A DNA stretch of 23,219 nucleotides, taken from Crickella sp963642455. GTDB lineage: Bacteria; Bacillota; Clostridia; Peptostreptococcales; Anaerovoracaceae. Positions 14,190 through 21,463 of the stretch are shown here, in pieces. Within the stretch, counting starts at the first letter, position 1, and the number at the start of each line of letters is the position of its first letter. The translations under genes and the position numbers were made by a program. The DNA lies in assembly GCA_963642455.1 (NCBI GenBank), contig CAVIGM010000024.1, forward strand, positions 1 through 23,219. The letters run 5' to 3'. The notes beneath the pieces are model-generated. The model had not been told where the DNA came from, ran no database searches, and was given only the letters and a program-made list of their open reading frames with translations.

Positions 14190-14705
14190 TTAGGTGCGAA
14201 GTCTTGTCATATTCTTGCAAATGAATCTATCTGCCTTCAGCCACTCTTCCTCATTAACTATTCCAGCCAAGGCATCAAGAATCTCATTTTCCTGCTTACT
14301 CGAATTCTCTTTGAGCTTATTTATTAGATTAGAAATCTTCTGACCCATTGAGATGCCAATAAGGTCTGGATAAAATAGTATTTTCAATCTATCCTCTGTC
14401 AGCCTGTTCTCTTTGGAATACAATAATTCGGGCTCAATAAGATAGCTCTCGCAGGAGATCAAATAATCCTCCGCAAGCTTGCATAATTTAATTACAGAAG
14501 ATATAAGCAGAAGCTTGTCATACAACTTCAGACCTTGCAAATCAATTCGCCGCAAATTCTCAGTATCGTAATAGAAATGCAGCCTTGAATTCTCGCTTAA
14601 GATAGACATCTTAAGAAAACTCGAGCAGTAATTATTGCTCAATATTTCCCTGATATAGCTTGGAATTTCAAGCTCGCTCACGCTCTGCTTAGATGTTTTC
14701 ATCAT
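14190..14705 (-). CDS. DUF6382-like protein, last gene of the Tad operon
   Basis: The 171-residue protein has no signal peptide or membrane segment. Its middle resembles the DUF6382 domain found at the N-terminus of FHA-domain proteins in Firmicutes Tad loci: FYYDTENLRRIDLQGLKLYD, then a leucine-rich helix, then YLISCESYLIEPELLYS and LKILFYPD. No FHA domain follows, so if the match is right this is a stand-alone form. Two adjacent ATG codons start at 14705 with AAGGA about 13 bases upstream, a long spacing; a TTG at 14717 overlaps that site and is less likely. The role is probably a cytoplasmic accessory of pilus assembly (inferred from context). The DUF assignment is from memory of the family pattern. 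Confidence 0.6.
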   Translation of the reverse strand: MMKTSKQSVSELEIPSYIREILSNNYCSSFLKMSILSENSRLHFYYDTENLRRIDLQGLKLYDKLLLISSVIKLCKLAEDYLISCESYLIEPELLYSKENRLTEDRLKILFYPDLIGISMGQKISNLINKLKENSSKQENEILDALAGIVNEEEWLKADRFICKNMTRLRT

Positions 14706-14756
14706 ATTAATTCTCAATTCCTTCCAGTGCTTATAATTCTCTTATCTAAATGCAAA

Positions 14757-15536
14757 TTATCCGCCACACTTACTGCACGCCACATAGCCCCTTCTTTTTG
14801 CAATTTTTCTACTTACTTCAATGTAATTTCTTTCGAGCGTATTGCAGCCTGCCAAATGATAATTCTCGCCCTCATTTTCAAATATATATACAAGCGAACC
14901 ATCATCTGCCTTCCTGCTGTGGCACTTTGGACACGAGCCATATTCTCTTTTGAGAGACTTGCTTAGAATAGTAGATGTATACGCGGCATTGAGAACCTGA
15001 CAGCCTTTCTTATGATATTTCTCGCCTCTTTTTGGAAAAATATATACGATCTCAGACTCGCTATTGGACATTTCATCCTCAGACATCGGAATCAATTCGC
15101 GTTCTCTTCCAACATAGGCGCGCGTCACAAGAGCAAGATCATATTCAGCCTTCGAAGCCAAGCCAAGCGGATTATTTGTTTGCATTACCAGCTTGTATTT
15201 GAGGCAAATAAGTTCGTCTACTCCAAAGGCGCTTTGCCTATATCTATAATCTGAAATATTGCAAGACTTAGCTATGGAATTGTCTTCAAGAATACTCTTT
15301 GAGATTCTATGCGGAATTAGCGCTCCTGTTTCCGGAACTCTTGCCTCAATCGCTGCCCTTCTAAGCTCTGTTGCAAGAATGAAATTAGCGTTCTCGATAC
15401 ATGCATACATAAGTATTACCGACAGCATTATTACCATCGCGATTAGAAAAACCGGAAAGCTAATCGCTGCCTCGACTATGTATTCGCCCTTCTTATTTAT
15501 AGCTTTCTTCAAATTCGTAATCTTTTCCATTTGCAT
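14757..15536 (-). CDS. TadE-like pseudopilin with two C-terminal metal-binding-like repeats
   Basis: The 259-residue protein starts with a type III prepilin-like signal KKGEYIVEAAISFP (15-28) and a hydrophobic helix to about residue 46, as in TadE-type minor pseudopilins. The C-terminal 95 residues contain two copies, 52 residues apart, of VYIF-x6-YH-x3-GC-x22-C-x2-C. Putative ligands are H175/C179/C202/C205 and H227/C231/C254/C257. The pattern resembles the Ada-like metal-binding module that ends many secreted nucleases, where it closes with GY-x2-C-x2-C. Such a duplicated module outside the membrane is not a usual TadE feature. The ATG at 15536 lies 44 bases inside the end of the preceding gene with no clear ribosome binding site, so coupled translation is likely; ATG 15530 is an alternative start. 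Confidence 0.75.
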   Translation of the reverse strand: MQMEKITNLKKAINKKGEYIVEAAISFPVFLIAMVIMLSVILMYACIENANFILATELRRAAIEARVPETGALIPHRISKSILEDNSIAKSCNISDYRYRQSAFGVDELICLKYKLVMQTNNPLGLASKAEYDLALVTRAYVGRERELIPMSEDEMSNSESEIVYIFPKRGEKYHKKGCQVLNAAYTSTILSKSLKREYGSCPKCHSRKADDGSLVYIFENEGENYHLAGCNTLERNYIEVSRKIAKRRGYVACSKCGG

Positions 15537-16821
15537 GTATATTGAAATTTACGCCAATATAATATTCTTCCATATTGAAATCATCATAATATTTGAATTT
15601 CATGTTGATTTGAATAATGTCCATTATCCTAAGAGTTCGGATATTTCCATTCATGGTAAAAAGCAGAATTTGCAAATAGTCCTCGTATGAGGCTCCCCGT
15701 CCTTCGGCTGTCGAGCCTGTCCCGATGCCCGAAATCTTCTCGGATATTTCCTCTTTATTAGTCTCAAGATTCTCCCTTGCTTCTTCGCCTATTTGCTCTG
15801 CGAAATCAGAAGAATCAAGCACAGAATCAAGATCTGTCTTCCACTCCCCATTAGTCTTAATTAAAGGGACTCTTTCTCCAGAATATAGGGCTTTGAGGTC
15901 CTCTTCTGTCTCAATTGCCGCCCAAGCCTCAGCAATAATTACCTGCGTCAGGCTGCCCGCTCCTGGTGTAATAAGCTCTGCTATCGCCGTAATCGCCTCG
16001 ACCTTGGCGGTATCTTTATATAGAGCAACGAGGTTCAAGGCATTTCGTATCAGATAAATTCTTCTTCGGCAGGCTTTATAATTCGCCTCATCATCAAGCT
16101 TACCGGCAACAAGATATTCCCATTCATTCTGGAAATACGAATCATTATTTCCAACATAGCTTAGGCAATTACTTAGGTTATTAGAGATAAATTCCCATTC
16201 CTTAATATCGCCTTTAGCATTAGAAAGAAGGTCGTCTGCTGATTCAATGCTCTTCAATTTCTCTGTTATCGTTTCTATATCTATAGCCTCGCTTGTGCCC
16301 CTTGATGGCAAGGTATTGATTACAAGTTCATTAGCAATCCGCCTTTTTCCGATATTATCTAAGGGATTCTCCCGATTAGTCCTGCTCTTTGGAATGCTTA
16401 ATTTAAGCTGCTTACGGAAATTCTCTGGGTCGCTAAGCTCATAGCCTGTGAGAAAAGCTTCGCTTTTGCCGATTCTGGAATCAAGCTTCCCGCTGCATGA
16501 GTATAGGATATATGCGTCGAGCCTTTTCTGAACATCCTTCTCACTTCCGTAGAAAGCCTGAATTCCGTAATCTTCAAACAGGTGTCGGTCGTATTCGGAC
16601 AGAATTGCCTTGGACCATACTTCGCCAAATACCTCGCATTCGCTTTTGACAACCATTGCTCTTGTAATTTCGATGGAAGCGGCTATTGAGCTTGATATTG
16701 TAACAAATACCATAGAGAGCAGAATTAAAGATGAGCCTCTTTTATTTGTTCTTATATTTTTTCTTTTATTTATTCTCCTATTTGCTAAGCATTTTCTCTC
16801 CCCTGATAATCGCATCTTCAT
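15493..16821 (-). CDS. DUF5702-like membrane-anchored Tad-locus protein
   Basis: The 442-residue protein has a basic N-terminus, one membrane helix (about 29-51, TNKRGSSLILLSMVFV onward) and a large predicted extracytoplasmic region. The start SECEVFGEVWSKAILSEYDRHLFEDYGI and the later block IRNALNLVALYKDTAKV...AEAWAAIETEEDLKALYSGERVPLIK match the DUF5702 pattern seen beside TadE genes in Firmicutes, where it may play the part of TadG. The start is uncertain. ATG 16821 gives a 44-base overlap with the upstream gene. A TTG at 16869 has a strong GGGGAGG site 5 bases before it but would overlap by 92 bases. No function beyond pilus assembly or surface display can be read from sequence. Confidence 0.7.
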   Translation of the reverse strand: MKMRLSGERKCLANRRINKRKNIRTNKRGSSLILLSMVFVTISSSIAASIEITRAMVVKSECEVFGEVWSKAILSEYDRHLFEDYGIQAFYGSEKDVQKRLDAYILYSCSGKLDSRIGKSEAFLTGYELSDPENFRKQLKLSIPKSRTNRENPLDNIGKRRIANELVINTLPSRGTSEAIDIETITEKLKSIESADDLLSNAKGDIKEWEFISNNLSNCLSYVGNNDSYFQNEWEYLVAGKLDDEANYKACRRRIYLIRNALNLVALYKDTAKVEAITAIAELITPGAGSLTQVIIAEAWAAIETEEDLKALYSGERVPLIKTNGEWKTDLDSVLDSSDFAEQIGEEARENLETNKEEISEKISGIGTGSTAEGRGASYEDYLQILLFTMNGNIRTLRIMDIIQINMKFKYYDDFNMEEYYIGVNFNIHANGKDYEFEESYK

Positions 16822-17149
16822 TGAAACAATATGCCCTTGTGTGTATGCTTTTGTGAACATCCACGCCAAGCAAACCTCCCCTTAACAAATCAACATCAAC
16901 GGTATTATCATAGATCTTCATTATTTGCGTATCCTGGCTATCCCATTCTTCTAATAGTTTCTCATGTTCTTTGATCCCCGTATTCAGTATTTCAAGATAG
17001 AAAATAAATAATCTAAGCATGAGCATGATCCCAAGAATAATAATAGGCAGAACAATAGCCGCTTCTACCATCTGACTTCCCTTCTTCGATTGAAGCAGGT
17101 GCTTCATTTCGTTCTTAGCGTTATTCTTAGTGTTTCTGTTCTGAGTCAT
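16778..17149 (-). CDS. TadE-like pseudopilin
   Basis: The 123-residue protein has KKGSQMVEAAIVLP (22-35) followed by a hydrophobic helix to about residue 50, the standard TadE/TadF signal processed by a dedicated prepilin peptidase. The remainder is a short charged extracytoplasmic domain with one cysteine. The assigned ATG at 17149 lies in the last unit of a five-copy 11-bp tandem repeat and has no real Shine-Dalgarno sequence. ATG 17107, which also lacks a clear site, would give MKHLLQSKKG, a more typical short N-terminus. The 3' end overlaps the DUF5702-like gene. Confidence 0.75.
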   Translation of the reverse strand: MTQNRNTKNNAKNEMKHLLQSKKGSQMVEAAIVLPIIILGIMLMLRLFIFYLEILNTGIKEHEKLLEEWDSQDTQIMKIYDNTVDVDLLRGGLLGVDVHKSIHTRAYCFNEDAIIRGEKMLSK

Positions 17150-17196
17150 TTCCGAGTCATTTCCAAATCATTTCCAAGTAATTCCCGAGTCATTTC
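17142..17196. repeat. Five tandem 11-bp repeats across the tadE start region
   Basis: Read on the minus strand, five units of exactly 11 bases follow one another: GAAATGACTCG (17186-17196), GGAATTACTTG (17175-17185), GAAATGATTTG (17164-17174), GAAATGACTCG (17153-17163) and GAAATGACTCA (17142-17152). They begin 5 bases after the flp stop codon, and the last unit contains the tadE-like ATG. Four of the five units contain ATG, and the 11-base period puts successive ATGs in different frames. Confidence 0.95.
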
Positions 17197-17200
17197 TGAT

Positions 17201-17362
17201 TTAGAAATTGCTTGCACTAAGATTGCTGAACACACCATTTACGAAGCTTGTAATCTCTGTCTTGAAAATAATTCCAAGAGCCACAGCAATCGCTATAAGT
17301 ATTGCAACGGCAACCATTTCCATGCCTCCCTTGTTGGTAAAAAGCTTCTTGATTTTCTTCAT
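17201..17362 (-). CDS. flp: Flp-type type IVb pilin
   Basis: A 53-residue protein begins MKKIKKLFTNKGGMEMVAVAI, continues with a hydrophobic helix through about residue 33 and ends FVNGVFSNLSASNF. Length, basic N-terminus, Gly-Gly before a Glu-containing hydrophobic stretch, and a short polar tail all fit Firmicutes Flp major pilins. Cleavage is expected after Gly13 or nearby by a TadV-type prepilin peptidase that is not in this window. GGAG lies 8-9 bases before ATG 17362. It lies between tadC and the tadE-like gene, inside the operon and not at its head as in proteobacterial tad loci. The product would be the structural subunit of the pilus. Confidence 0.85.
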   Translation of the reverse strand: MKKIKKLFTNKGGMEMVAVAILIAIAVALGIIFKTEITSFVNGVFSNLSASNF

Positions 17363-17411
17363 AAGTCTTTCTCCTTTCACTTTGTTACTGATTTACTTTA
17401 ATATTTGATTA

Positions 17412-18413
17412 TTATATTGAAAGCAAGGTAGGTGCCATCGTTATGATAATTAGCAGCACAAGCAGTATTCCAAGAGGAAATGCCATTCGCGTATCTATCA
17501 TTTTTCCCTTTTCTCTTGCAATGAGCTTTCTGTTTTCCCAGAAAAAGCTGCTCTCTCTGCTAAGCTGCTCAATGATAACGCTTCCTCGCTTTTCATTTTC
17601 GTTTAATATGGTCGCTATGCGCATCAGTTCTTTGTTGTTATATTTCTTAGCCAGCTCGGAAATAAGAACTGCGGAACTTCTTCTATGGTCACTGTTGTTG
17701 TTTTCTAAGTTAATTATCTCGTTTTCGAAGACACTTCTTTGCCCTTCAGGAATTAGCGTATAGCTCTCGCTGATTCTCGTAATTGAGTCGCTGAGTATCA
17801 TTCCCGCATTCATCATAAGAAGAAGCTGATTAGTAAATCTCGGCAGGCTCCTCATAATATCCTTCCGAGCTATTTCATTATCTTTGTTGCTCTCATCCAC
17901 TGCGCTCTTAGTTATAAGCAGCACTATGACGACCCAAATTAGCGGAATTAGCAGATAATCCTTGTTATCTTCTTTTCTTATGCTCCATTTCAGCACCGAA
18001 CCATCCGATAATTTCGTCGGTAAAACCACTTTCTTCTTGTCGGACAATTCGATGTCCGTCAGTATTCCGGTAATTTCCGCTTCTCTTTCTGCCTCGCTTA
18101 TTTCCTCTTCATCCTCCGCGTCCTTGCTCTTATCCTTAACTGGACTCTTGTTGAGGGTAATTTCACGAGTTGAGACACCGCCTTTACCTTCTATACTCAG
18201 GTTAAGATAATAAGTCTCATATTCCTTAAGCGATGCCCTTTCAATTCCGATAAGCTGTCCATCCTTATCGACGATATATATCTCATCTCCCGATCCGTTT
18301 TTCACAAAGAAAAGCACCAATAATAGAGACGCAAGCAGGCTTACTGCATATATTTGCTTGAGAACTTTCTTGTTATTCTTAATCTTTCTTAGTGAATCCT
18401 TGAAGCCTGTCAT
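17412..18413 (-). CDS. tadC: TadC-like type II secretion F family protein with an extracytoplasmic insert
   Basis: The 333-residue inner-membrane protein has helices at about 22-38, 153-169 and 311-332. The T2SSF domain lies in the C-terminal half (RSLPRFTNQLLLMMNAGM... through ELAKKYNNKELMRIA). Between the first two helices is an insert of about 115 residues, probably outside the cell. It contains a charged segment rich in Lys, Asp and Glu (about 90-115) and a stretch LPTKLSDGSVLKWS that looks like a small beta domain. TadB and TadC together form the membrane platform on which the TadA ATPase acts. The start ATG 18413 lies 8 bases after the tadB stop with AGGTGG close by. Confidence 0.85.
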   Translation of the reverse strand: MTGFKDSLRKIKNNKKVLKQIYAVSLLASLLLVLFFVKNGSGDEIYIVDKDGQLIGIERASLKEYETYYLNLSIEGKGGVSTREITLNKSPVKDKSKDAEDEEEISEAEREAEITGILTDIELSDKKKVVLPTKLSDGSVLKWSIRKEDNKDYLLIPLIWVVIVLLITKSAVDESNKDNEIARKDIMRSLPRFTNQLLLMMNAGMILSDSITRISESYTLIPEGQRSVFENEIINLENNNSDHRRSSAVLISELAKKYNNKELMRIATILNENEKRGSVIIEQLSRESSFFWENRKLIAREKGKMIDTRMAFPLGILLVLLIIITMAPTLLSI

Positions 18414-18421
18414 ATTCCCAC

Positions 18422-19162
18422 CTAAATTTCGATATTTGTAATGCGTCTGATAATCATATAGACCCCGATGTTTCCTGCAATTACAAGTGTCATAATCAAT
18501 CTTCCGGCGAGCGTTTCATACAAAGGCGCAATATATTCTGGCGAGCAAAGATTAAGGAAAACTATAACCGCTACGGGCATCACCAGGAGAACTAAGCCTT
18601 CTTTCTCTTTTCGCAAAGAAATCTCCTGCACTTCCCTTTCGATTGTCATCTTGTCGATTATCACGCTCGCTGCTCTATTCAGAGCTTTAATCAAATTCGC
18701 GCCGCTTGCCTTGCAAATTGCATATATATTAACGAAATCGATTACATCCTCGACTCCGCTTGTGAGTGCTAATTCCATAAGAACATTTACATCATTCTCG
18801 CCAAGCTCAATTCTCGAATGCACCTTCTCAAGCTCCGTTGCCAGAATTGCGCTCTCGCCATATATTTCCTTTATCGTCGGAATTGACTCAGAAATCGCAT
18901 CCTTCATTGATCGCCCTGCTCCAATTGCCGTAGCCGCTGTAAAAAGAAAATCCTTGAATTGTAGCATGAAGTCCCTTCGCCTTTTCTCGGCAATCAGTTC
19001 CTCGAGCGTTTCCTTAAGAATTCCTGCAAAGGGAAGAATCACAACGGCAAAGAGGATATTCGAGTAGAACAAGAGAGATAGAATAACGCCAGATAATGCA
19101 AGGCCGACAGCAAAGGCAATATTCTCTGCCTTATTCAATTTGTATTCACGCAGATTTGTCAT
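18422..19162 (-). CDS. tadB: TadB-like type II secretion F family protein
   Basis: The 246-residue membrane protein has two N-terminal helices (about 12-50), a cytoplasmic T2SSF domain containing FKDFLFTAATAIGAGRSMKDAI and SGVEDVIDFVNIYAICKASGANL, and two C-terminal helices (about 190-205 and 222-238). It is the partner of TadC in the pilus platform. The ATG at 19162 lies 17 bases inside the end of tadA, with GGAGG 9 bases upstream within tadA coding sequence, so translation is coupled. Confidence 0.9.
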   Translation of the reverse strand: MTNLREYKLNKAENIAFAVGLALSGVILSLLFYSNILFAVVILPFAGILKETLEELIAEKRRRDFMLQFKDFLFTAATAIGAGRSMKDAISESIPTIKEIYGESAILATELEKVHSRIELGENDVNVLMELALTSGVEDVIDFVNIYAICKASGANLIKALNRAASVIIDKMTIEREVQEISLRKEKEGLVLLVMPVAVIVFLNLCSPEYIAPLYETLAGRLIMTLVIAGNIGVYMIIRRITNIEI

Positions 19163-20423
19163 CTGTAATAACCTCCATTTGATTCCTGCCGTAAATTATG
19201 CTGTCATCGCCAAGTCCCAAATTATGAAGCTTCGTTCTGTTGTGCAGACTATTTCCTGTGCTTACAAGCTCATCCTTCTCGTTAGTTATATATAAATAAT
19301 TAAGCTGATAATTCTCGCCATCGAAGCCGATTAGCTCTGCAACCTCAACAACAGACCTTCTACCATTGCTGTCTCGTCTAAGATGCACAAATATATCTAT
19401 GGCATTCGCAATTTGATTTCTTATCGAATACATCGGAATCTGCGTATCCATCAAATACATTGCCTCGAGCCTATTTAGCATTCCCTTAATTGAATTTCCA
19501 TGCCCGGTCGACATGCTACCCTCATGACCTGTATTCATAGCCTGTATCATATCGACAACTTCTTTTCCTCGAACCTCGCCTACGATTATCCTATCAGGCC
19601 TCATTCGAAGAGATGTTTTGATCAGGCTCTGCATTGTCACTTCGCCCATGCCGGCAGAATTAGCATTCCTACATTCCATCTGCACCTTGTTGTTCAACCC
19701 TTTAATCCTAAGCTCCGCCGAATCCTCGATAATAATTACTCTTTCCTTAGGATCTATCGCCCCTGCAAGCGCATTCAGAAAGCTCGTCTTGCCGGATGAG
19801 GTTCCTCCGCTTATGAAAATGTTATAGCCGCAGCTGACATAGGCCGCCAGTTCCTCGCAGCATTCCCTGCTAACCGAGCCAAAGGCCACCAAGTCCTCGA
19901 GCGTTATCTCTTTCTCGGAAAATTTCCTTATAGTGAGTATGGGCCCATTCAGTGCAACGTTAGCGAGAACTCCATTTACTCTGTAGCCGTTCGGTAGCCT
20001 CGCATCCACGACAGGCTGCGCTTCGTTGATCTCGCGATGGACATCGGACGCAAGCATTCTTATGGTCTCTTCAAGCTCTTTCTCGGATGTAAAAGCATTA
20101 TCTACCTCTATCAGCTCTCTGTTTCTCTCGACAAATATCTTCCCGGGCCCGTTTACCATAATCTCGTTAACGTCAGAATCAATAAGATATTCGTTCAATA
20201 TCCCGTATTTATATATCACCCTGTCCGAGATAGCCTTAATCAAATAACTAAGTTCCAAAGGCTCGGCCATCATTGCAAGATTAGATTCGAAAAAGCAATT
20301 CTCTATTATCGAACATATTTCAAAGGCCTCGTACTCGCACTCGCTATTGTTAATCTCGCGCCTTATCATGTTCGATAGGTATTCGATTTCATTTGCATAT
20401 CTAATTACTAAATCTTTAATCAC
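19146..20423 (-). CDS. tadA: TadA/CpaF secretion ATPase
   Basis: This 425-residue hexameric ATPase powers pilus assembly. An N-terminal domain (1-160) includes the DVNEIMVNGPGKIFVER block. The core has Walker A GGTSSGKT (206-213), the Asp box IIIEDSAELRI (230-240), Walker B RIIVGEVRG (278-286) and the His box TGHEGSMSTGH (298-308), all intact. The start is GTG at 20423, 8 bases inside the end of the upstream gene, with GAGG 6 bases before it. This gene anchors the identification of the whole locus as Tad. Confidence 0.97.
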   Translation of the reverse strand: MIKDLVIRYANEIEYLSNMIRREINNSECEYEAFEICSIIENCFFESNLAMMAEPLELSYLIKAISDRVIYKYGILNEYLIDSDVNEIMVNGPGKIFVERNRELIEVDNAFTSEKELEETIRMLASDVHREINEAQPVVDARLPNGYRVNGVLANVALNGPILTIRKFSEKEITLEDLVAFGSVSRECCEELAAYVSCGYNIFISGGTSSGKTSFLNALAGAIDPKERVIIIEDSAELRIKGLNNKVQMECRNANSAGMGEVTMQSLIKTSLRMRPDRIIVGEVRGKEVVDMIQAMNTGHEGSMSTGHGNSIKGMLNRLEAMYLMDTQIPMYSIRNQIANAIDIFVHLRRDSNGRRSVVEVAELIGFDGENYQLNYLYITNEKDELVSTGNSLHNRTKLHNLGLGDDSIIYGRNQMEVITDDKSA

Positions 20424-21405
20424 AGCTCGCCTCTCTTGCCTGATTCTGCATTATCTCATCAATCTGTATATCAATATCTTCACTATGAGAATCTATATAA
20501 TAAATCCTCTTTCCCTCATAATCCTTTATAGAATGCTTGGCGATTCTCTCGCTGCATTTATCGGAAAACCACCATATTTGCTTCGCCTCATTAAGCAGCA
20601 TAAGGCCGTTGGCATTAAATTCGTTCCCGATTTCTGCAAAGATTACATCGCAACACGTTCTTAAATGCTCGATTAATATTGCAAAAGCATTCTTATCTAA
20701 TGCAGATAGTACATTGATATCATAAGGAAGACATAGATGATATATTCCGTATTCGTCACAGGTCGCATAGCTTTCAAACTCCAAAGGCTTATCAATATCC
20801 AAATAGTAAATTATCCTTGAGAGATTCATTCCCGAGCCTTCGCTTGTCGCATCCAAGCAATTAGTATAGTTAATGCTTCTTGTGCTTAGCTGCAAAAGTT
20901 CTCCGCCCAGCTTATATTTGTGCTGCCCTGCTATCGCCCTTGTCATCAGGGAATAATGTATATTCTCCGCATCTCCACAAATGCAAATAATATCCGCTAT
21001 TCCTCCATAGCTTATGCTGTCGCCAGTCAGCTCATAATATTTCTTCGATATGTGCTTAATAATTTCTGTAAAAGGCTGGTATTTGAATAAATAAGTAATG
21101 CCGTTTTCGCCACTTCGGTAGAACCTATTCCCATTCCGACTACCATTCCCTTCCATTCCTTCACAATCTTCAAGTTCCTTATTATCAAGCACTATTATCT
21201 GGGCGGAGAATTTATCTAAATCAGATTCATCAATCATTATAGGAGTATTTTCGATAAGATGGATTGTTGTCTCTTCTTGCTTATTTAGCTTAATTGAATT
21301 AATTGAATCTGAAATAGTAGCATCGATGTTCTTATAAGACCGCAATAGTCTTTCCGCAAAAGCATTCAGGTATTCTCTATCTCTCATTATCAAATTGATC
21401 TTCAT
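20416..21405 (-). CDS. TadZ/CpaE-like protein lacking a P-loop
   Basis: The 329-residue protein has no membrane helix or signal peptide. Position directly upstream of tadA, an N-terminal receiver-like half (about 1-125) and a C-terminal half with FAILIEHLRTCCDVIFAEIG and later KQIWWFSDKCSERIAKHSI recall CpaE/TadZ, ParA/MinD-like localisers of the pilus. Where the KGGxGKT P-loop should appear, the sequence reads IICICGDAENIHYSLMTRA (139-157), without Gly-Lys-Thr/Ser. It would therefore be a degenerate, probably non-ATP-hydrolysing form. It is the first gene of the operon. ATG 21405 has no Shine-Dalgarno sequence and lies 6 bases after an extended -10 element. The assignment rests more on context than on sequence. 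Confidence 0.6.
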   Translation of the reverse strand: MKINLIMRDREYLNAFAERLLRSYKNIDATISDSINSIKLNKQEETTIHLIENTPIMIDESDLDKFSAQIIVLDNKELEDCEGMEGNGSRNGNRFYRSGENGITYLFKYQPFTEIIKHISKKYYELTGDSISYGGIADIICICGDAENIHYSLMTRAIAGQHKYKLGGELLQLSTRSINYTNCLDATSEGSGMNLSRIIYYLDIDKPLEFESYATCDEYGIYHLCLPYDINVLSALDKNAFAILIEHLRTCCDVIFAEIGNEFNANGLMLLNEAKQIWWFSDKCSERIAKHSIKDYEGKRIYYIDSHSEDIDIQIDEIMQNQAREASCD

Positions 21406-21411
21406 GGGCTT

Positions 21412-21420
21412 AATATAGCA
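21412..21420 (-). promoter_or_regulatory. Extended -10 promoter directly before the Tad operon
   Basis: On the minus strand TGCTATATT (21412-21420) matches the extended -10 form TGnTATAAT with one mismatch. No -35 hexamer lies 16-18 bases upstream. Six bases (AAGCCC) separate it from the ATG at 21405, so initiation at the usual distance would place the mRNA 5' end at or next to the start codon. Confidence 0.55.
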
Positions 21421-21463
21421 CTAAATTAGCTTCATTTCTTTACAGTTTCAAACGGGACTTTTT

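Noticed and set aside
17142..17196. Possible CRISPR-like array
   Set aside because: Units are 11 bases, contiguous and without spacers; no cas genes are present, so it is a simple tandem repeat.
18468..19067. 199-codon plus-strand frame opposite tadB
   Set aside because: It is serine- and isoleucine-rich antisense to a membrane-protein gene with a coupled start; no initiation signal.
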